Positions 13,693 to 22,062 of a stretch of DNA of 22,983 nucleotides are shown here, piece by piece. Under the pieces are notes generated by a model. That model made no database searches, was not told where the DNA came from, and was given only the letters and a program-made list of their open reading frames with translations. Both the position numbers and the translations under genes were made by a program. Within the stretch, counting starts at the first letter, position 1. Each line of letters starts with the position of its first letter. Origin of the DNA: JALZVT01 sp964611345 (GTDB taxonomy: Bacteria > Pseudomonadota > Gammaproteobacteria > Pseudomonadales > Azotimanducaceae); contig CAZSYU010000063.1 in the NCBI GenBank assembly GCA_964611345.1, positions 1 to 22,983 on the forward strand. Reading direction: 5' to 3'.

Positions 13693-14796
13693 TTATGAGA
13701 CGCGAATATAACCACGCGCTGTCGCGCGAACCAGCCCCGCGAGTTCGAGTTGCAAAATAGCCCGCTGCAGCCGGGCGGGGGACAGCCCCACAAACTGGGC
13801 AAGCGCCTCAGCCGACACGGGCAAACCGTCGAGCGCAGCCAGTACTCTGGTGTCATCCGGCGCCGCGGTTACCGCCCCTTGCGCGGCGTCGAGCGCGGCC
13901 GAACTTGCCGAACTTGCCGAACTTGCAGAGGGTTGAGCCCAACCCAGCGCCGCAAACACATCCGCCGCGGTTTCGACTAACGCCGCACCATCGCGCAACA
14001 AGGCATTGCAACCGGCGGCAACTGCTGTGCCAGGGTTACCGGGCACGGCCATCACCTCGCGACCCTGTTCCGCGGCCAACCGGGCCGTAATAAGCGACCC
14101 ACTGCGCGGCGCGGCCTGTACCACCACCACACCCGCCGCCAGGCCACTAATCAGTCGATTGCGCGCCGGAAAGGAAGCGCGTCGGGGCGCAACCCATGGC
14201 GCGTACTCTGATAACAAAACACCACCCGCCTCCAGAATGCGTTGCGCAATTCCGCTGTGGGTGCGCGGATAAAGGTTGTTAAGACCCGACCCCGGAATGG
14301 CAATGGTGGGCCGCTCAACAGATAACGCACCCGCATGTGCTGCGCAATCAATGCCCTGCGCCAAGCCACTCACCACCAATACGCCGGCCCGGCTGAGTGC
14401 TGCAGCAAGTTGCCGGGCGAGTGTCACGCCACTGTGACTGGCAGCGCGACTGCCCACCATGGCGACTTTGGGTTTCTCAAAACACTGCAGCGCACCGCAG
14501 GCAAACAACGCAACCGGCGCATCGGGAATGTTGCGCAACCCCTCCGGAAAACCGGGCTCCCACGCAAACAACACCTGGCCCTCAGCGGCAAGCCAATGCG
14601 CAAGTTGCGCCCGCCGCGCCGCGCTAAGTTGCTTCGCGCCGGCACTCAACCAAAGTTTTTCAAGTGCGTAGGGAGAACGCGCCTGGCGCCGCAACTTGCG
14701 CGTGCCCAATTCGCTGAGGGCACACCAGTACTCAGTACAGCGCAAACGCTCGGTAGCAGATAGTTTTTCGCGCGCAAGCGCCGGGAGGGTGGTCAT
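13693..14796 (-). CDS. dprA: DNA-processing protein DprA (Smf)
   Basis: Cytosolic single-strand DNA binding protein that loads RecA on DNA taken up by transformation. Of the 367 residues, the N-terminal ~70 form a SAM-like helical region. The extended Rossmann core carries VAMVGSR (111-117), SGLAQGID (143-150), the IPGSGLNNLYP segment (167-177), FPARNRLISGLA (209-220) and SGSLITARLAAEQG (232-245). A winged-helix domain closes the protein (about 315-367, LSPARLQRAILQLELAGLV). The linker before it (290-301) is a Ser/Ala run coded by a 9-base tandem repeat. The start is ATG. AAGG lies only 1 base before it, so the ribosome site is poor. It lies between the LysM gene and tsaC, as in Pseudomonas. 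Confidence 0.94.
   Translation of the reverse strand: MTTLPALAREKLSATERLRCTEYWCALSELGTRKLRRQARSPYALEKLWLSAGAKQLSAARRAQLAHWLAAEGQVLFAWEPGFPEGLRNIPDAPVALFACGALQCFEKPKVAMVGSRAASHSGVTLARQLAAALSRAGVLVVSGLAQGIDCAAHAGALSVERPTIAIPGSGLNNLYPRTHSGIAQRILEAGGVLLSEYAPWVAPRRASFPARNRLISGLAAGVVVVQAAPRSGSLITARLAAEQGREVMAVPGNPGTAVAAGCNALLRDGAALVETAADVFAALGWAQPSASSASSASSAALDAAQGAVTAAPDDTRVLAALDGLPVSAEALAQFVGLSPARLQRAILQLELAGLVRATARGYIRVS
13901..13927 (-). repeat. 9-bp tandem repeat (three units) in the dprA linker
   Basis: GAACTTGCC, GAACTTGCC and GAACTTGCA lie end to end on the plus strand. On the coding strand they give repeated Ser-Ala-Ser in the hinge between the Rossmann core and the winged helix. Unit gain or loss would keep the frame. 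Confidence 0.85.
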
Positions 14797-14831
14797 GCCT
14801 TACTTTGGGCACTGACCACTCGGTTTTACAG

Positions 14832-14866
14832 CAGACATTGCCGCTGCTTGCAGCAGGCAATGTCTG
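14832..14866. other. Strong stem-loop between the LysM gene and dprA
   Basis: CAGACATTGCC (14832-14842) and GGCAATGTCTG (14856-14866) are perfectly complementary over 11 bp. GCTG/CAGC continues the stem to 15 bp with one bulged A and a 4-base loop. It fills much of the 95-base gap 14797-14891. Neither strand has a T-run after it, so it is not a standard intrinsic terminator. It may be an mRNA-processing or stability element on the lysM-dprA transcript. Confidence 0.6.
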
Positions 14867-14891
14867 GCGAGGCAGGTTTGCGCAGCTGGTA

Positions 14892-16022
14892 CTAGGGCGA
14901 ACGAATTTCGTCGCCTACCGACAGTGGCCGGCTGGTCTGTAATATCAGACCGTAAGACAGCTTTTCGAACGTGCGGAACACCATCATGACACCAGCACGT
15001 TCTGAGGGCAGTCGTATGGTGTCGCCCACGATACGATCCCGTGCCAACGCTCCACGTCGATAGACCGCCATAACATTGCCAACGACCAACCCTTCGCGAG
15101 CACCGCGGTTGACAACAACCACGTCATATTGGCCCACCTGGGAGACACCAGAGAAAACGCTAATGATCTCACCACGGATGTCTGTATCGGGACTGCTCGG
15201 GAAAAAGGTAGATGCCAAACGCCGCTCTTCCGTCGGTAACACCCGATCGGTGATCTGAACTTCTTCACGCGACTCCACAACCTCCATGGTGGAGATTTCG
15301 CCTTCCTGGGTACGGGTTTTGCCTATGCCGATGTAGGTGGCTTCCTGGCCCAACACTTCCTCGGTTTCCGGATCAACGTAGAGTGGACCACGCCGCACGA
15401 AGTTATAGGAGGCACTTTCCGGCAATACACCGCGCACAAACAATCGATCGCCCGCACCCAACACGAGGCGCTCATCATCACCTTCTACAACGTAGGGCGC
15501 CTGATCGAGCACTACCGGACTAACAACGCGGTTGTGCACGAGGAACCCTTCGATAGCATCAAGACTGATCGCGGGAATAGCCGATGCCAGCGGGGTTGCC
15601 CGAATACGAGGTTGCAGTCGGCCGTCAGCACCAATACGCCCCGAACCTCCTCCAGAAGCAGACGCAGAGCCAGAGGCAGAACCCGGGCTCACTCGGTAAG
15701 GTGCGCCACCGCGGCGCTCGAGCGACAACCGAGGTTGGCCATCGACATACTCAAGGCGAATATTGTCGCCGGGGTATATAAGGTGAGGGTTTTCAATTTG
15801 CGGGTTAACTTCCCAAATTTCTGGCCACTGCCAGGGCTGGGTAAGAAAGCGGCCACTGATATCCCACAGCGTATCGCCCTTCACGACCTCATACACACTC
15901 GGAGCGTCATCACGAATCAAATCCGCGAGTGCTGCCCGGGCGGGCTGGGCAGCAAACAGGCTCGCGCCAATCAACAGTGCGCTTAGCGAGAGGGCCCAAG
16001 CCGTATGCATGGCTGCCTTCAT
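14892..16022 (-). CDS. Exported LysM-domain protein
   Basis: A predicted periplasmic protein of 376 residues. A signal peptide (about 1-30, MKAAMHTAWALSLSALLIG then AAQPARA) precedes one LysM domain (about 43-92: VYEVVKGDTLWDISGRFL, then PHLIYPGDNIRL), which would bind peptidoglycan glycan chains. A Ser/Gly/Ala linker follows (114-128), then a long beta-rich C-terminal region without a recognised enzyme motif. It occupies the place of the PA0020-type LysM protein between dprA and def in Pseudomonas. ATG at 16020-16022 is chosen because AAGGA lies 10 bases upstream and the lysine-bearing n-region suits export. A TTG seven codons upstream and an ATG four codons downstream are alternatives. It is transcribed away from def. 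Confidence 0.88.
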   Translation of the reverse strand: MKAAMHTAWALSLSALLIGASLFAAQPARAALADLIRDDAPSVYEVVKGDTLWDISGRFLTQPWQWPEIWEVNPQIENPHLIYPGDNIRLEYVDGQPRLSLERRGGAPYRVSPGSASGSASASGGGSGRIGADGRLQPRIRATPLASAIPAISLDAIEGFLVHNRVVSPVVLDQAPYVVEGDDERLVLGAGDRLFVRGVLPESASYNFVRRGPLYVDPETEEVLGQEATYIGIGKTRTQEGEISTMEVVESREEVQITDRVLPTEERRLASTFFPSSPDTDIRGEIISVFSGVSQVGQYDVVVVNRGAREGLVVGNVMAVYRRGALARDRIVGDTIRLPSERAGVMMVFRTFEKLSYGLILQTSRPLSVGDEIRSP

Positions 16023-16095
16023 CGATTGATCATCCTTTAACAAATACTATTACTGTCTGGGTAACCGGGTTGCCAACCACAGGGTCGGTAACACC

Positions 16096-16125
16096 GGCGA
16101 CTTGCCATACCGCAAGGCGGTCGCC
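16096..16125. other. Stem-loop in the lysM/def divergent intergenic region
   Basis: GGCGA-CTTGC (16096-16105) pairs with GCAAG (16112-16116) and TCGCC (16121-16125), with loop CATACC and a GCGG bulge. The rest of the 283-base gap (16023-16305) holds no gene. It must carry the promoters of the LysM gene and the def operon. For the LysM gene a TTGGCA with TAATAG 18 bases downstream (minus strand, about 16040-16075) is a weak candidate. Confidence 0.4.
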
Positions 16126-16263
16126 AAGTTGCTAAAAACTCTTTACGCTTCACCATCTTAGCAGCCTGAATTACACCAATACCAGAGACAGGTCACAGCC
16201 CGAATCAGCGTCGCTCAACAATGTGCCCGCGAACTGGCGCGCCGCGCGCGCCCTTCGGGCCCT

Positions 16264-16292
16264 GTTGATACTCTCCTGGTACGCCTCAAATA
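16264..16292 (+). promoter_or_regulatory. Weak promoter candidate for the def operon
   Basis: TTGATA at 16264-16269 fits a -35 box in five of six positions. Seventeen bases later AAATAT is a poor -10 (three of six). If used, the transcript would begin within a few bases of the def ATG at 16306, in keeping with the absence of a Shine-Dalgarno there. Confidence 0.25.
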
Positions 16293-16305
16293 TCCGGTTA
16301 TCCCC

Positions 16306-16809
16306 ATGGCATTACTCACTATCCTCGAATATCCCGATGATCGTCTGCGCACAAAGGCAAGCGAAGTGACAGAAGTGACCGACCGCTTGCGAACCCTGAT
16401 CGACGACATGTTCGAGACCATGTACGCCGCACCCGGTATTGGCCTCGCTGCGACCCAGGTAAATGTCCATCAGCGCCTCATCGTCATCGACGTTAGCGAA
16501 GATCATACACAGCCTTATGTCTTTATAAATCCGACACTTAAGTTACTCGAAGGCGAAATCACCCACGAAGAAGGCTGCCTGTCCGTACCCGGCCAGTACG
16601 AAAACGTCGATCGCGTGGAGCACATCGAGGTAACAGCTCTCGATCGTGACGGCGAGGAATTCACGCTGACCGCCGACGGTTTGCTGTCGGTATGCATCCA
16701 GCACGAATGCGATCATCTAGAAGGCAAATTATTTGTCGACTACCTTTCGAATCTGAAGCGTCAGCGGATCCGCAAGAAGCTGGTGAAGAGCCAACGCGCG
16801 CGTGGCTAA
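16306..16809 (+). CDS. def: Peptide deformylase
   Basis: Cytosolic metallohydrolase (normally Fe2+) that removes the formyl group from the N-terminal methionine of new proteins. All three family motifs are intact in the 167 residues: GIGLAATQ (44-51), EGCLSVPG with metal ligand C91 (89-96), and QHECDHLEG with H133, E134 and H137. It starts at ATG with no recognisable Shine-Dalgarno in the preceding 30 bases. It is first of the plus-strand run def-fmt-rsmB-trkA-trkH and overlaps fmt by 8 bases, an arrangement pairing formyl addition with formyl removal. Confidence 0.97.
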   Translation: MALLTILEYPDDRLRTKASEVTEVTDRLRTLIDDMFETMYAAPGIGLAATQVNVHQRLIVIDVSEDHTQPYVFINPTLKLLEGEITHEEGCLSVPGQYENVDRVEHIEVTALDRDGEEFTLTADGLLSVCIQHECDHLEGKLFVDYLSNLKRQRIRKKLVKSQRARG

Positions 16810-17830
16810 TTCCCCACCAGAGTCCCGCAAAACCTCTGCACTACCCACCCGCATAGGCTTTGCGGGAACACCCGAGTTTGCAGCAATCGCACTGCGTGGT
16901 CTGCTCGCCGCGGGCGCAAACTTGGTCTGCGTCTACACTCAACCTGATCGGCCAACCGGCAGGGGTCGCAAGCTGGCCCCCTCCGCAGTAAAAAAATTGG
17001 CCGAAGAATTTGCCATCGACGTGCGGCAACCAAAGTCGTTGCGCAGCGCTCAAGCCCTGGAAGAGTTGCGCGCCAGTGAGCTCGATGTACTCATCGTTGC
17101 CGCCTACGGGCTCATTCTGCCGCAGCCTGTTCTCGACGCCCCTCGCCTCGGTTGCATCAACGTGCACGCCTCTCTGCTACCCCGCTGGCGCGGCGCGGCG
17201 CCAATCGAACGCGCCATCATGGCCGGCGACACCCAAAGCGGAGTGTGCATCATGCGCATGGAGGCAGGCTTGGACACCGGTGGTGTTTACACCAGCCGCA
17301 CAACGCCTGTTACCGACACCACAACCGGCCGTGAACTGCACGACACTCTGGCGCAACTGGGAACGGCGGCGCTACTTGAAGCACTGGAAAACTTCGACCC
17401 CCATGCATTCACCCCACAGGATGATGCGCTTGCCTGCTACGCCAACAAACTCGAAACCGCTGATGCAGAAATCAACTGGCACGCAACAAGCGCTGAAGTT
17501 GCGCGCCACATCAACGCGCTGAATGATCGCTTGCCCGCGCGCACCAGTGTGCATGACACCGATGAGGTGTTGCACATGTTGCGAGCCGAGGTAGCCACAG
17601 AAAATTCACTGCAGCCCACTGATCAATCCCCGCCCGGAACCCTGATCGCCCGCAGCAAAAAAACACTTTCAGTAGCAACCGCGAACGGTGCCGTAGCCAT
17701 AACAGAAGTACAGTTACGCAGAGGCAAAGGTCGACCTATGCCCGCGGCCGCCGCGCTGAATGGTTACAGTGACTTGTTTAGTGTTGGCCAGCGCTTCACC
17801 AACGCGAGTGTGAAGACCAGTCCCAAATGA
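16802..17830 (+). CDS. fmt: Methionyl-tRNA formyltransferase
   Basis: Transfers a formyl group from 10-formyl-tetrahydrofolate to Met-tRNA(fMet). Its 342 residues comprise a Rossmann catalytic domain (about 15-205) opening IGFAGTPEFAA, with the folate/catalytic segment INVHASLLPRWRGAAPI (N120, H122) and the conserved Asp in EAGLDTGG (D158). A C-terminal OB-fold tRNA domain follows (about 215-330, from LETADAEINW to LRRGKGRPM). The start is GTG at 16802, overlapping the def stop by 8 bases. The ATG of rsmB overlaps its stop as ATGA. About 15 extra residues precede the usual start of the fold. Confidence 0.97.
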   Translation: MANSPPESRKTSALPTRIGFAGTPEFAAIALRGLLAAGANLVCVYTQPDRPTGRGRKLAPSAVKKLAEEFAIDVRQPKSLRSAQALEELRASELDVLIVAAYGLILPQPVLDAPRLGCINVHASLLPRWRGAAPIERAIMAGDTQSGVCIMRMEAGLDTGGVYTSRTTPVTDTTTGRELHDTLAQLGTAALLEALENFDPHAFTPQDDALACYANKLETADAEINWHATSAEVARHINALNDRLPARTSVHDTDEVLHMLRAEVATENSLQPTDQSPPGTLIARSKKTLSVATANGAVAITEVQLRRGKGRPMPAAAALNGYSDLFSVGQRFTNASVKTSPK

Positions 17831-19185
17831 GTGACAATCTCAGATTGCAGACTGTGCGCGCCCTTGAAAAAGTCTATCGAAAGGGTTTAACCCTGGATCA
17901 GGTACTACCGCAAAACACGCAGCCCCTTGTGCGCGAGCTGGTATCAGGCACACTGCGACATCACTTTTCGCTGAGCGCGCGCATAGATGAACGCCTCACC
18001 CGCAAACTTCGAACGAAAGACACCGACGTTCGCTGCTTACTGTTAATCGGCGCCTACCAGCTTTTACATACGCGCATCCCCGACCACGCTGCCGTGGCCG
18101 AAACCGTTGCCTGCGTGCGTGGACTAAAAAAACCCTGGGCAAAAGCACTGGTAAATGCGGTGTTACGCAACTTGCCAAAATCCAGCGAGCAATGGCCGTC
18201 CGCCGCACGCTACGATCACCCTACCTGGTTCATAAACACGCTGCGCAAGTCGTTACCAGGGCACTGGGAGTCTGTACTTAACGCCAACAACACTCGGGCT
18301 CCGATGACCCTCAGGGTCAATGTCGCTAACACCGACATCGCGAGTTACAAACGATCTCTTAGTGACTCAGGCATTGCGTTTAGTGAAGGGGCGCTGCCAG
18401 AAACTCTGGTTCTTGAGACACCGACGCCCCAGACCAAGCTGCCGGGTTATAAAGAGGGGTTGGTTGCGGTCCAGGATGCTGCCGCCCAACTCGCAGTCAC
18501 GCTGTCCAACCCAGATACTGGCGCCAGGGTGCTCGATGCTTGTGCAGCGCCAGGCGGCAAGGGCTTTCATTTAATCGAGCGAAACCCACACGTTGTGCTG
18601 CGCATGCAAGATAATTCTGCAGCTAGGGTCGCGACACTGACAGAACAGGCGAGCCGACTAGGTCACAACAAGTTACTAACCATTCGTCACCGAGACAGTT
18701 TGTTGGCGCTCGATGGAATCGAAACCAACACAAGCGAGCCACACCAACGTTACGACCTGATCCTGCTGGACGCACCCTGTTCCGGCAGCGGCACGGTTCG
18801 CCGCCACCCCGACATGAAGATATTGCGCGAGCAGCGCGATTTAGCCCAACTCAATCGCACTCAGGCAGGTCTACTGGATGCCCTGTGGACTCGCCTTACA
18901 CCGAACGGCCGTCTCGTTTACAGCACGTGCTCATTGTTTAAAGAGGAAAATGACGACATCATTCGCGCATTCCTTGACCGGCATGCGGGTAACCCACCAG
19001 CACAACGTTCGAATGACTCTGTTCAAACTACCCAAGGCACTCCCTCTGTTACGAATATCGCACGGCGTATTGTGCAGCACGCGAGCGTGCCGGGCATCGC
19101 GACCGAATTCGGCTGGCAAACCTTACCGAGCGAAGGTGGTGGCGATGGACTGTACTACTGCGAACTCACAGCCATACCTAACTAG
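17827..19185 (+). CDS. rsmB: 16S rRNA m5C967 methyltransferase RsmB (Sun/Fmu)
   Basis: SAM-dependent methylation of C967 in 16S rRNA. Its 452 residues combine an N-terminal NusB-like RNA-binding domain (about 1-130, with LLLIGAYQLLHTRIPDHAAVAE at 71-92) and a Rossmann methyltransferase. Motif I is DACAAPGGKG (237-246), and the two reactive cysteines are C318 in LDAPCSGSG and C368 in YSTCSL. The end carries the family WQTLP...DGLYYCEL pattern. In motif I the usual GGKT is GGKG. The ATG overlaps the fmt TGA by 4 bases. It is slightly longer than the E. coli protein (about 430 residues), with a variable insert near 388-405. Confidence 0.96.
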   Translation: MSDNLRLQTVRALEKVYRKGLTLDQVLPQNTQPLVRELVSGTLRHHFSLSARIDERLTRKLRTKDTDVRCLLLIGAYQLLHTRIPDHAAVAETVACVRGLKKPWAKALVNAVLRNLPKSSEQWPSAARYDHPTWFINTLRKSLPGHWESVLNANNTRAPMTLRVNVANTDIASYKRSLSDSGIAFSEGALPETLVLETPTPQTKLPGYKEGLVAVQDAAAQLAVTLSNPDTGARVLDACAAPGGKGFHLIERNPHVVLRMQDNSAARVATLTEQASRLGHNKLLTIRHRDSLLALDGIETNTSEPHQRYDLILLDAPCSGSGTVRRHPDMKILREQRDLAQLNRTQAGLLDALWTRLTPNGRLVYSTCSLFKEENDDIIRAFLDRHAGNPPAQRSNDSVQTTQGTPSVTNIARRIVQHASVPGIATEFGWQTLPSEGGGDGLYYCELTAIPN

Positions 19186-19198
19186 TCTGCAAGGCAGC

Positions 19199-19202
19199 GG
19201 AG
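19199..19202 (+). promoter_or_regulatory. Ribosome binding site supporting the TTG start of trkA
   Basis: GGAG ends 7 bases before TTG at 19210-19212. The residues from this TTG onward (MKILILGAGQVG) are the conserved N-terminus of TrkA, so the non-ATG start is well supported. Confidence 0.75.
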
Positions 19203-19209
19203 CACACTC

Positions 19210-20574
19210 TTGAAGATTCTCATTCTGGGCGCAGGACAAGTCGGCTCCACACTCGCTGAAAATCTGGCCCAGGAAGCCTTTGACATCACCATCGTCGACA
19301 CCGACCCGAAACGACTTAACGAATTGCGGGACCGGCTGGATATTCAAACCGTCGTAGGCCCGGCCAGTCACCCGAACGTGTTACGCCGAGCCGGCGCAGA
19401 CGACACCGACATGCTCATCGCCGTCACCAACAGCGATGAGGTAAACATGGTTGCCTGCCAGGTGTGCTATTCGTTGTATAGAACACCCACCAAGATCGCT
19501 CGAATTCGTAACGCGGCGTTCCACGGCCGCGACGGCTTTTTCAGCCAAGACCATATGCCGATTGATGTCCTCATCAATCCGGAAGAAGCCGTAACCTCTC
19601 GTATCAAACAACTACTCGAACATCCCGGCGCTCTACAGGTTGTAGACTTCGCCGACGATGCGGTGCAACTCGTCGGCATGAAGGCCTTCTATGGCGGTCC
19701 GCTGGTAGGTCACGAATTAAGCTTTCTGCGTGAACATATGCCCCAGGCCGATACCCGCGTTGCTGCTATCTATCGGCGCGGTACCTCTATTGCGCCCAAA
19801 GGCGACACGGTTATTGAACCTGATGACGAAGTATTTTTCATTGCCGCCACCAAACACATCAACGCGGTGATGAGCGAGTTTCGCAAGGTCGAGCGACCCT
19901 ACAAGCGCATTGTGATCGCGGGCGGCGGAAACATCGGCTTGTCTCTGGCACGCAGTATCGAGGATGAGTTTTCGGTTAAGGTGATCGAGTTTTCTACAAA
20001 CCGCTGCCAAAAAATTGCTGAACATCTCGATCATGCTGTGGTGTTGCATGGGGACGCTACTGATAAAGAACTCATGCTCGAAGAGAACATTGAGCACACC
20101 GATATGTTTTGTGCACTCACTAACGACGATGAAGTGAATATCATGTCCTCGCTACTAGCTAAGCAGTTGGGCGCGCGTCAGGTAATGACGCTGATCGGCA
20201 AGCCCGCCTATGTGGATCTTGTGCAGGGCGGAGAGATTGACATTGCTATATCCCCCCAACAGGCAACGACCAGCAGCCTCTTATCTCACGTGCGACGTGG
20301 TGATGTTGCAAGGGCACACACGCTGCGTCGAGGTGCGGCTGAAGCAATGGAAGTCATCGCGCATGGTGATGCCAAAGTGGTGGGTAAGGCGGTTGGGGAC
20401 ATCGACGTACCCGACGGCGTTACGATTGGTGCGATTGTCCGCGGCAAAGAGGTGCTCATCGCTCACGACAATGTCGTCGTTGAACCCGAGGACCATGTCA
20501 TACTATTTATGGTCGACAAAACCCGCGTGCGGGCGGTTGAAAAACTGTTCCAGGTCGGATTCGGCTTTTTCTAG
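19210..20574 (+). CDS. trkA: Trk potassium uptake regulatory subunit TrkA
   Basis: Peripheral cytosolic protein that gates the TrkH channel in response to nucleotides. The 454 residues hold two tandem RCK-N/RCK-C units. The first has the nucleotide-binding GAGQVG (7-12) and acidic D30 (TIVDTD). The second has GGGNIG (238-243) and E260 (KVIEFS). TrkA-C domains lie at about 145-225 and 375-454. TTG is the start, with GGAG 7 bases upstream. It follows rsmB by 24 bases and precedes trkH by 42 bases without a hairpin, so the three are probably co-transcribed and TrkA/TrkH would be made together. Confidence 0.97.
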   Translation: MKILILGAGQVGSTLAENLAQEAFDITIVDTDPKRLNELRDRLDIQTVVGPASHPNVLRRAGADDTDMLIAVTNSDEVNMVACQVCYSLYRTPTKIARIRNAAFHGRDGFFSQDHMPIDVLINPEEAVTSRIKQLLEHPGALQVVDFADDAVQLVGMKAFYGGPLVGHELSFLREHMPQADTRVAAIYRRGTSIAPKGDTVIEPDDEVFFIAATKHINAVMSEFRKVERPYKRIVIAGGGNIGLSLARSIEDEFSVKVIEFSTNRCQKIAEHLDHAVVLHGDATDKELMLEENIEHTDMFCALTNDDEVNIMSSLLAKQLGARQVMTLIGKPAYVDLVQGGEIDIAISPQQATTSSLLSHVRRGDVARAHTLRRGAAEAMEVIAHGDAKVVGKAVGDIDVPDGVTIGAIVRGKEVLIAHDNVVVEPEDHVILFMVDKTRVRAVEKLFQVGFGFF

Positions 20575-20616
20575 CTCGATTCTCATACAGCCAGCGCAAA
20601 GGCCCAACTAACACCC

Positions 20617-22062
20617 ATGCATTTTTCAGTCATTCTGCGCGTTACCGGCATATTGCTGTCGCTGTTCAGCTTGGCCATGTTGCTGCCAATGGGTGTTGCA
20701 TGGCTTTACAACGAACCAACCATCAGCGCGTTTGCGCTCGCGTTTGGAATTACCGCTGGCGTTGGCTTGTTGCTTTGGGCTCTGGTGCGCGGCAGTGGCG
20801 ATCTGCGCAGCAGAGACGGGTTTCTTATTACCGTGTTGTTCTACGTGGGTCTGGGTACCTTTGGTGCGCTGCCGTTGTGGTTGCTTGATGGCGCGGCGCT
20901 GTCGTTAACGGACGCAATTTTCGAATCTCTATCCGGTTTGACCACTACGGGCGCAACGGTGATGACCGGGCTCGATGATCTGCCTCGGTCGATACTGTTT
21001 TATCGACAGTTTCTGCAATGGCTGGGTGGCATGGGCATCATTGTGCTGGCTGTCGCTATCTTGCCCATGCTTGGCATCGGTGGCATGCAGTTGTACCGCG
21101 CCGAATCTCCTGGCCCGGTAAAAGACACCAAGCTCACACCACGCATTACCGAAACGGCAAAGGCCCTGTGGTTTATCTACCTGGGCATTACGGTGCTGTG
21201 TGCAATTTGTTATAGCGCCGCTGGCATGGATACCTTCGATGCTATTTGCCACAGCTTCTCAACCGTCGCCATCGGAGGATTTTCAACCCACGACCAGAGC
21301 CTGGGTTATTTCAACAGTGCCGCCATCGAAAGCGTTGCCATGGTTTTTATGGTGCTCGCGGCCATTAACTTTGGACTGCACTTTGCGGCCATTAGTCGCC
21401 GCCGGCCGAATTACTACACCCGCGACTGGGAGGTGCGGACCATGCTCGGTACGCTTGCGCTGGTGGCATCGTTGGTGTGTCTCATCCTGTACCGCAATCC
21501 TGAGGTCACAGACAATCCCATCCGTGATGGCCTGTTCCAGGCCGTGTCGATTGCAACCACTACCGGATTTACTACCGCCAACTTCAGCGTTTGGCCCTCA
21601 GTCGCCCCGGTGCTGCTATTGCTGGCCGCGTTCGCCGGCGGCTGCGCAGGTTCCACGGCTGGCGGACTAAAAATGGTGCGCGTGTTGCTGATCTATTTAC
21701 AGGGCCTGCGGGAGGTTCGCCGGCTGATTCACCCCTCAGGTGTGTTCCCGGTAAAACTCGGCAACGCAACGGTATCGGATCGGGTCATGGGCGCAGTGTG
21801 GGGATTTTTTGCGGCCTACGTGTTGATCTTTCTGGTCATGCTGTGCGCCATCATGCTGTTCTCCAAAGTCGACTTTATTACCGCCTTCTCAGCCGTTGGC
21901 GCCTGCCTGAACAACCTTGGCCCAGGCTTGGGTGATGTCGCGCTGAATTACGCCGACCAAAGCACCACGACCAAGTGGATCCTTATTCTTGCCATGCTGC
22001 TGGGTCGGTTGGAAATCTTCACCCTGCTGGTACTACTCACCCCGGCCTTCTGGCGGCGCTAA
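20617..22062 (+). CDS. trkH: Trk potassium uptake channel TrkH
   Basis: Integral membrane K+ channel-like subunit working with TrkA. Its 481 residues form four pore repeats whose selectivity-filter segments are all visible: SGLTTTGATV, STVAIGGFS, ATTTGFTT and NNLGPGLGD, with the conserved glycine in each. The intramembrane loop region AGGCAGSTAGGLKMVR is also present. It starts at ATG; the nearest purine run, AAAGG, is 14 bases upstream, so the ribosome site is weak. The last 30 bases overlap the opposing acyltransferase gene. Confidence 0.97.
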   Translation: MHFSVILRVTGILLSLFSLAMLLPMGVAWLYNEPTISAFALAFGITAGVGLLLWALVRGSGDLRSRDGFLITVLFYVGLGTFGALPLWLLDGAALSLTDAIFESLSGLTTTGATVMTGLDDLPRSILFYRQFLQWLGGMGIIVLAVAILPMLGIGGMQLYRAESPGPVKDTKLTPRITETAKALWFIYLGITVLCAICYSAAGMDTFDAICHSFSTVAIGGFSTHDQSLGYFNSAAIESVAMVFMVLAAINFGLHFAAISRRRPNYYTRDWEVRTMLGTLALVASLVCLILYRNPEVTDNPIRDGLFQAVSIATTTGFTTANFSVWPSVAPVLLLLAAFAGGCAGSTAGGLKMVRVLLIYLQGLREVRRLIHPSGVFPVKLGNATVSDRVMGAVWGFFAAYVLIFLVMLCAIMLFSKVDFITAFSAVGACLNNLGPGLGDVALNYADQSTTTKWILILAMLLGRLEIFTLLVLLTPAFWRR

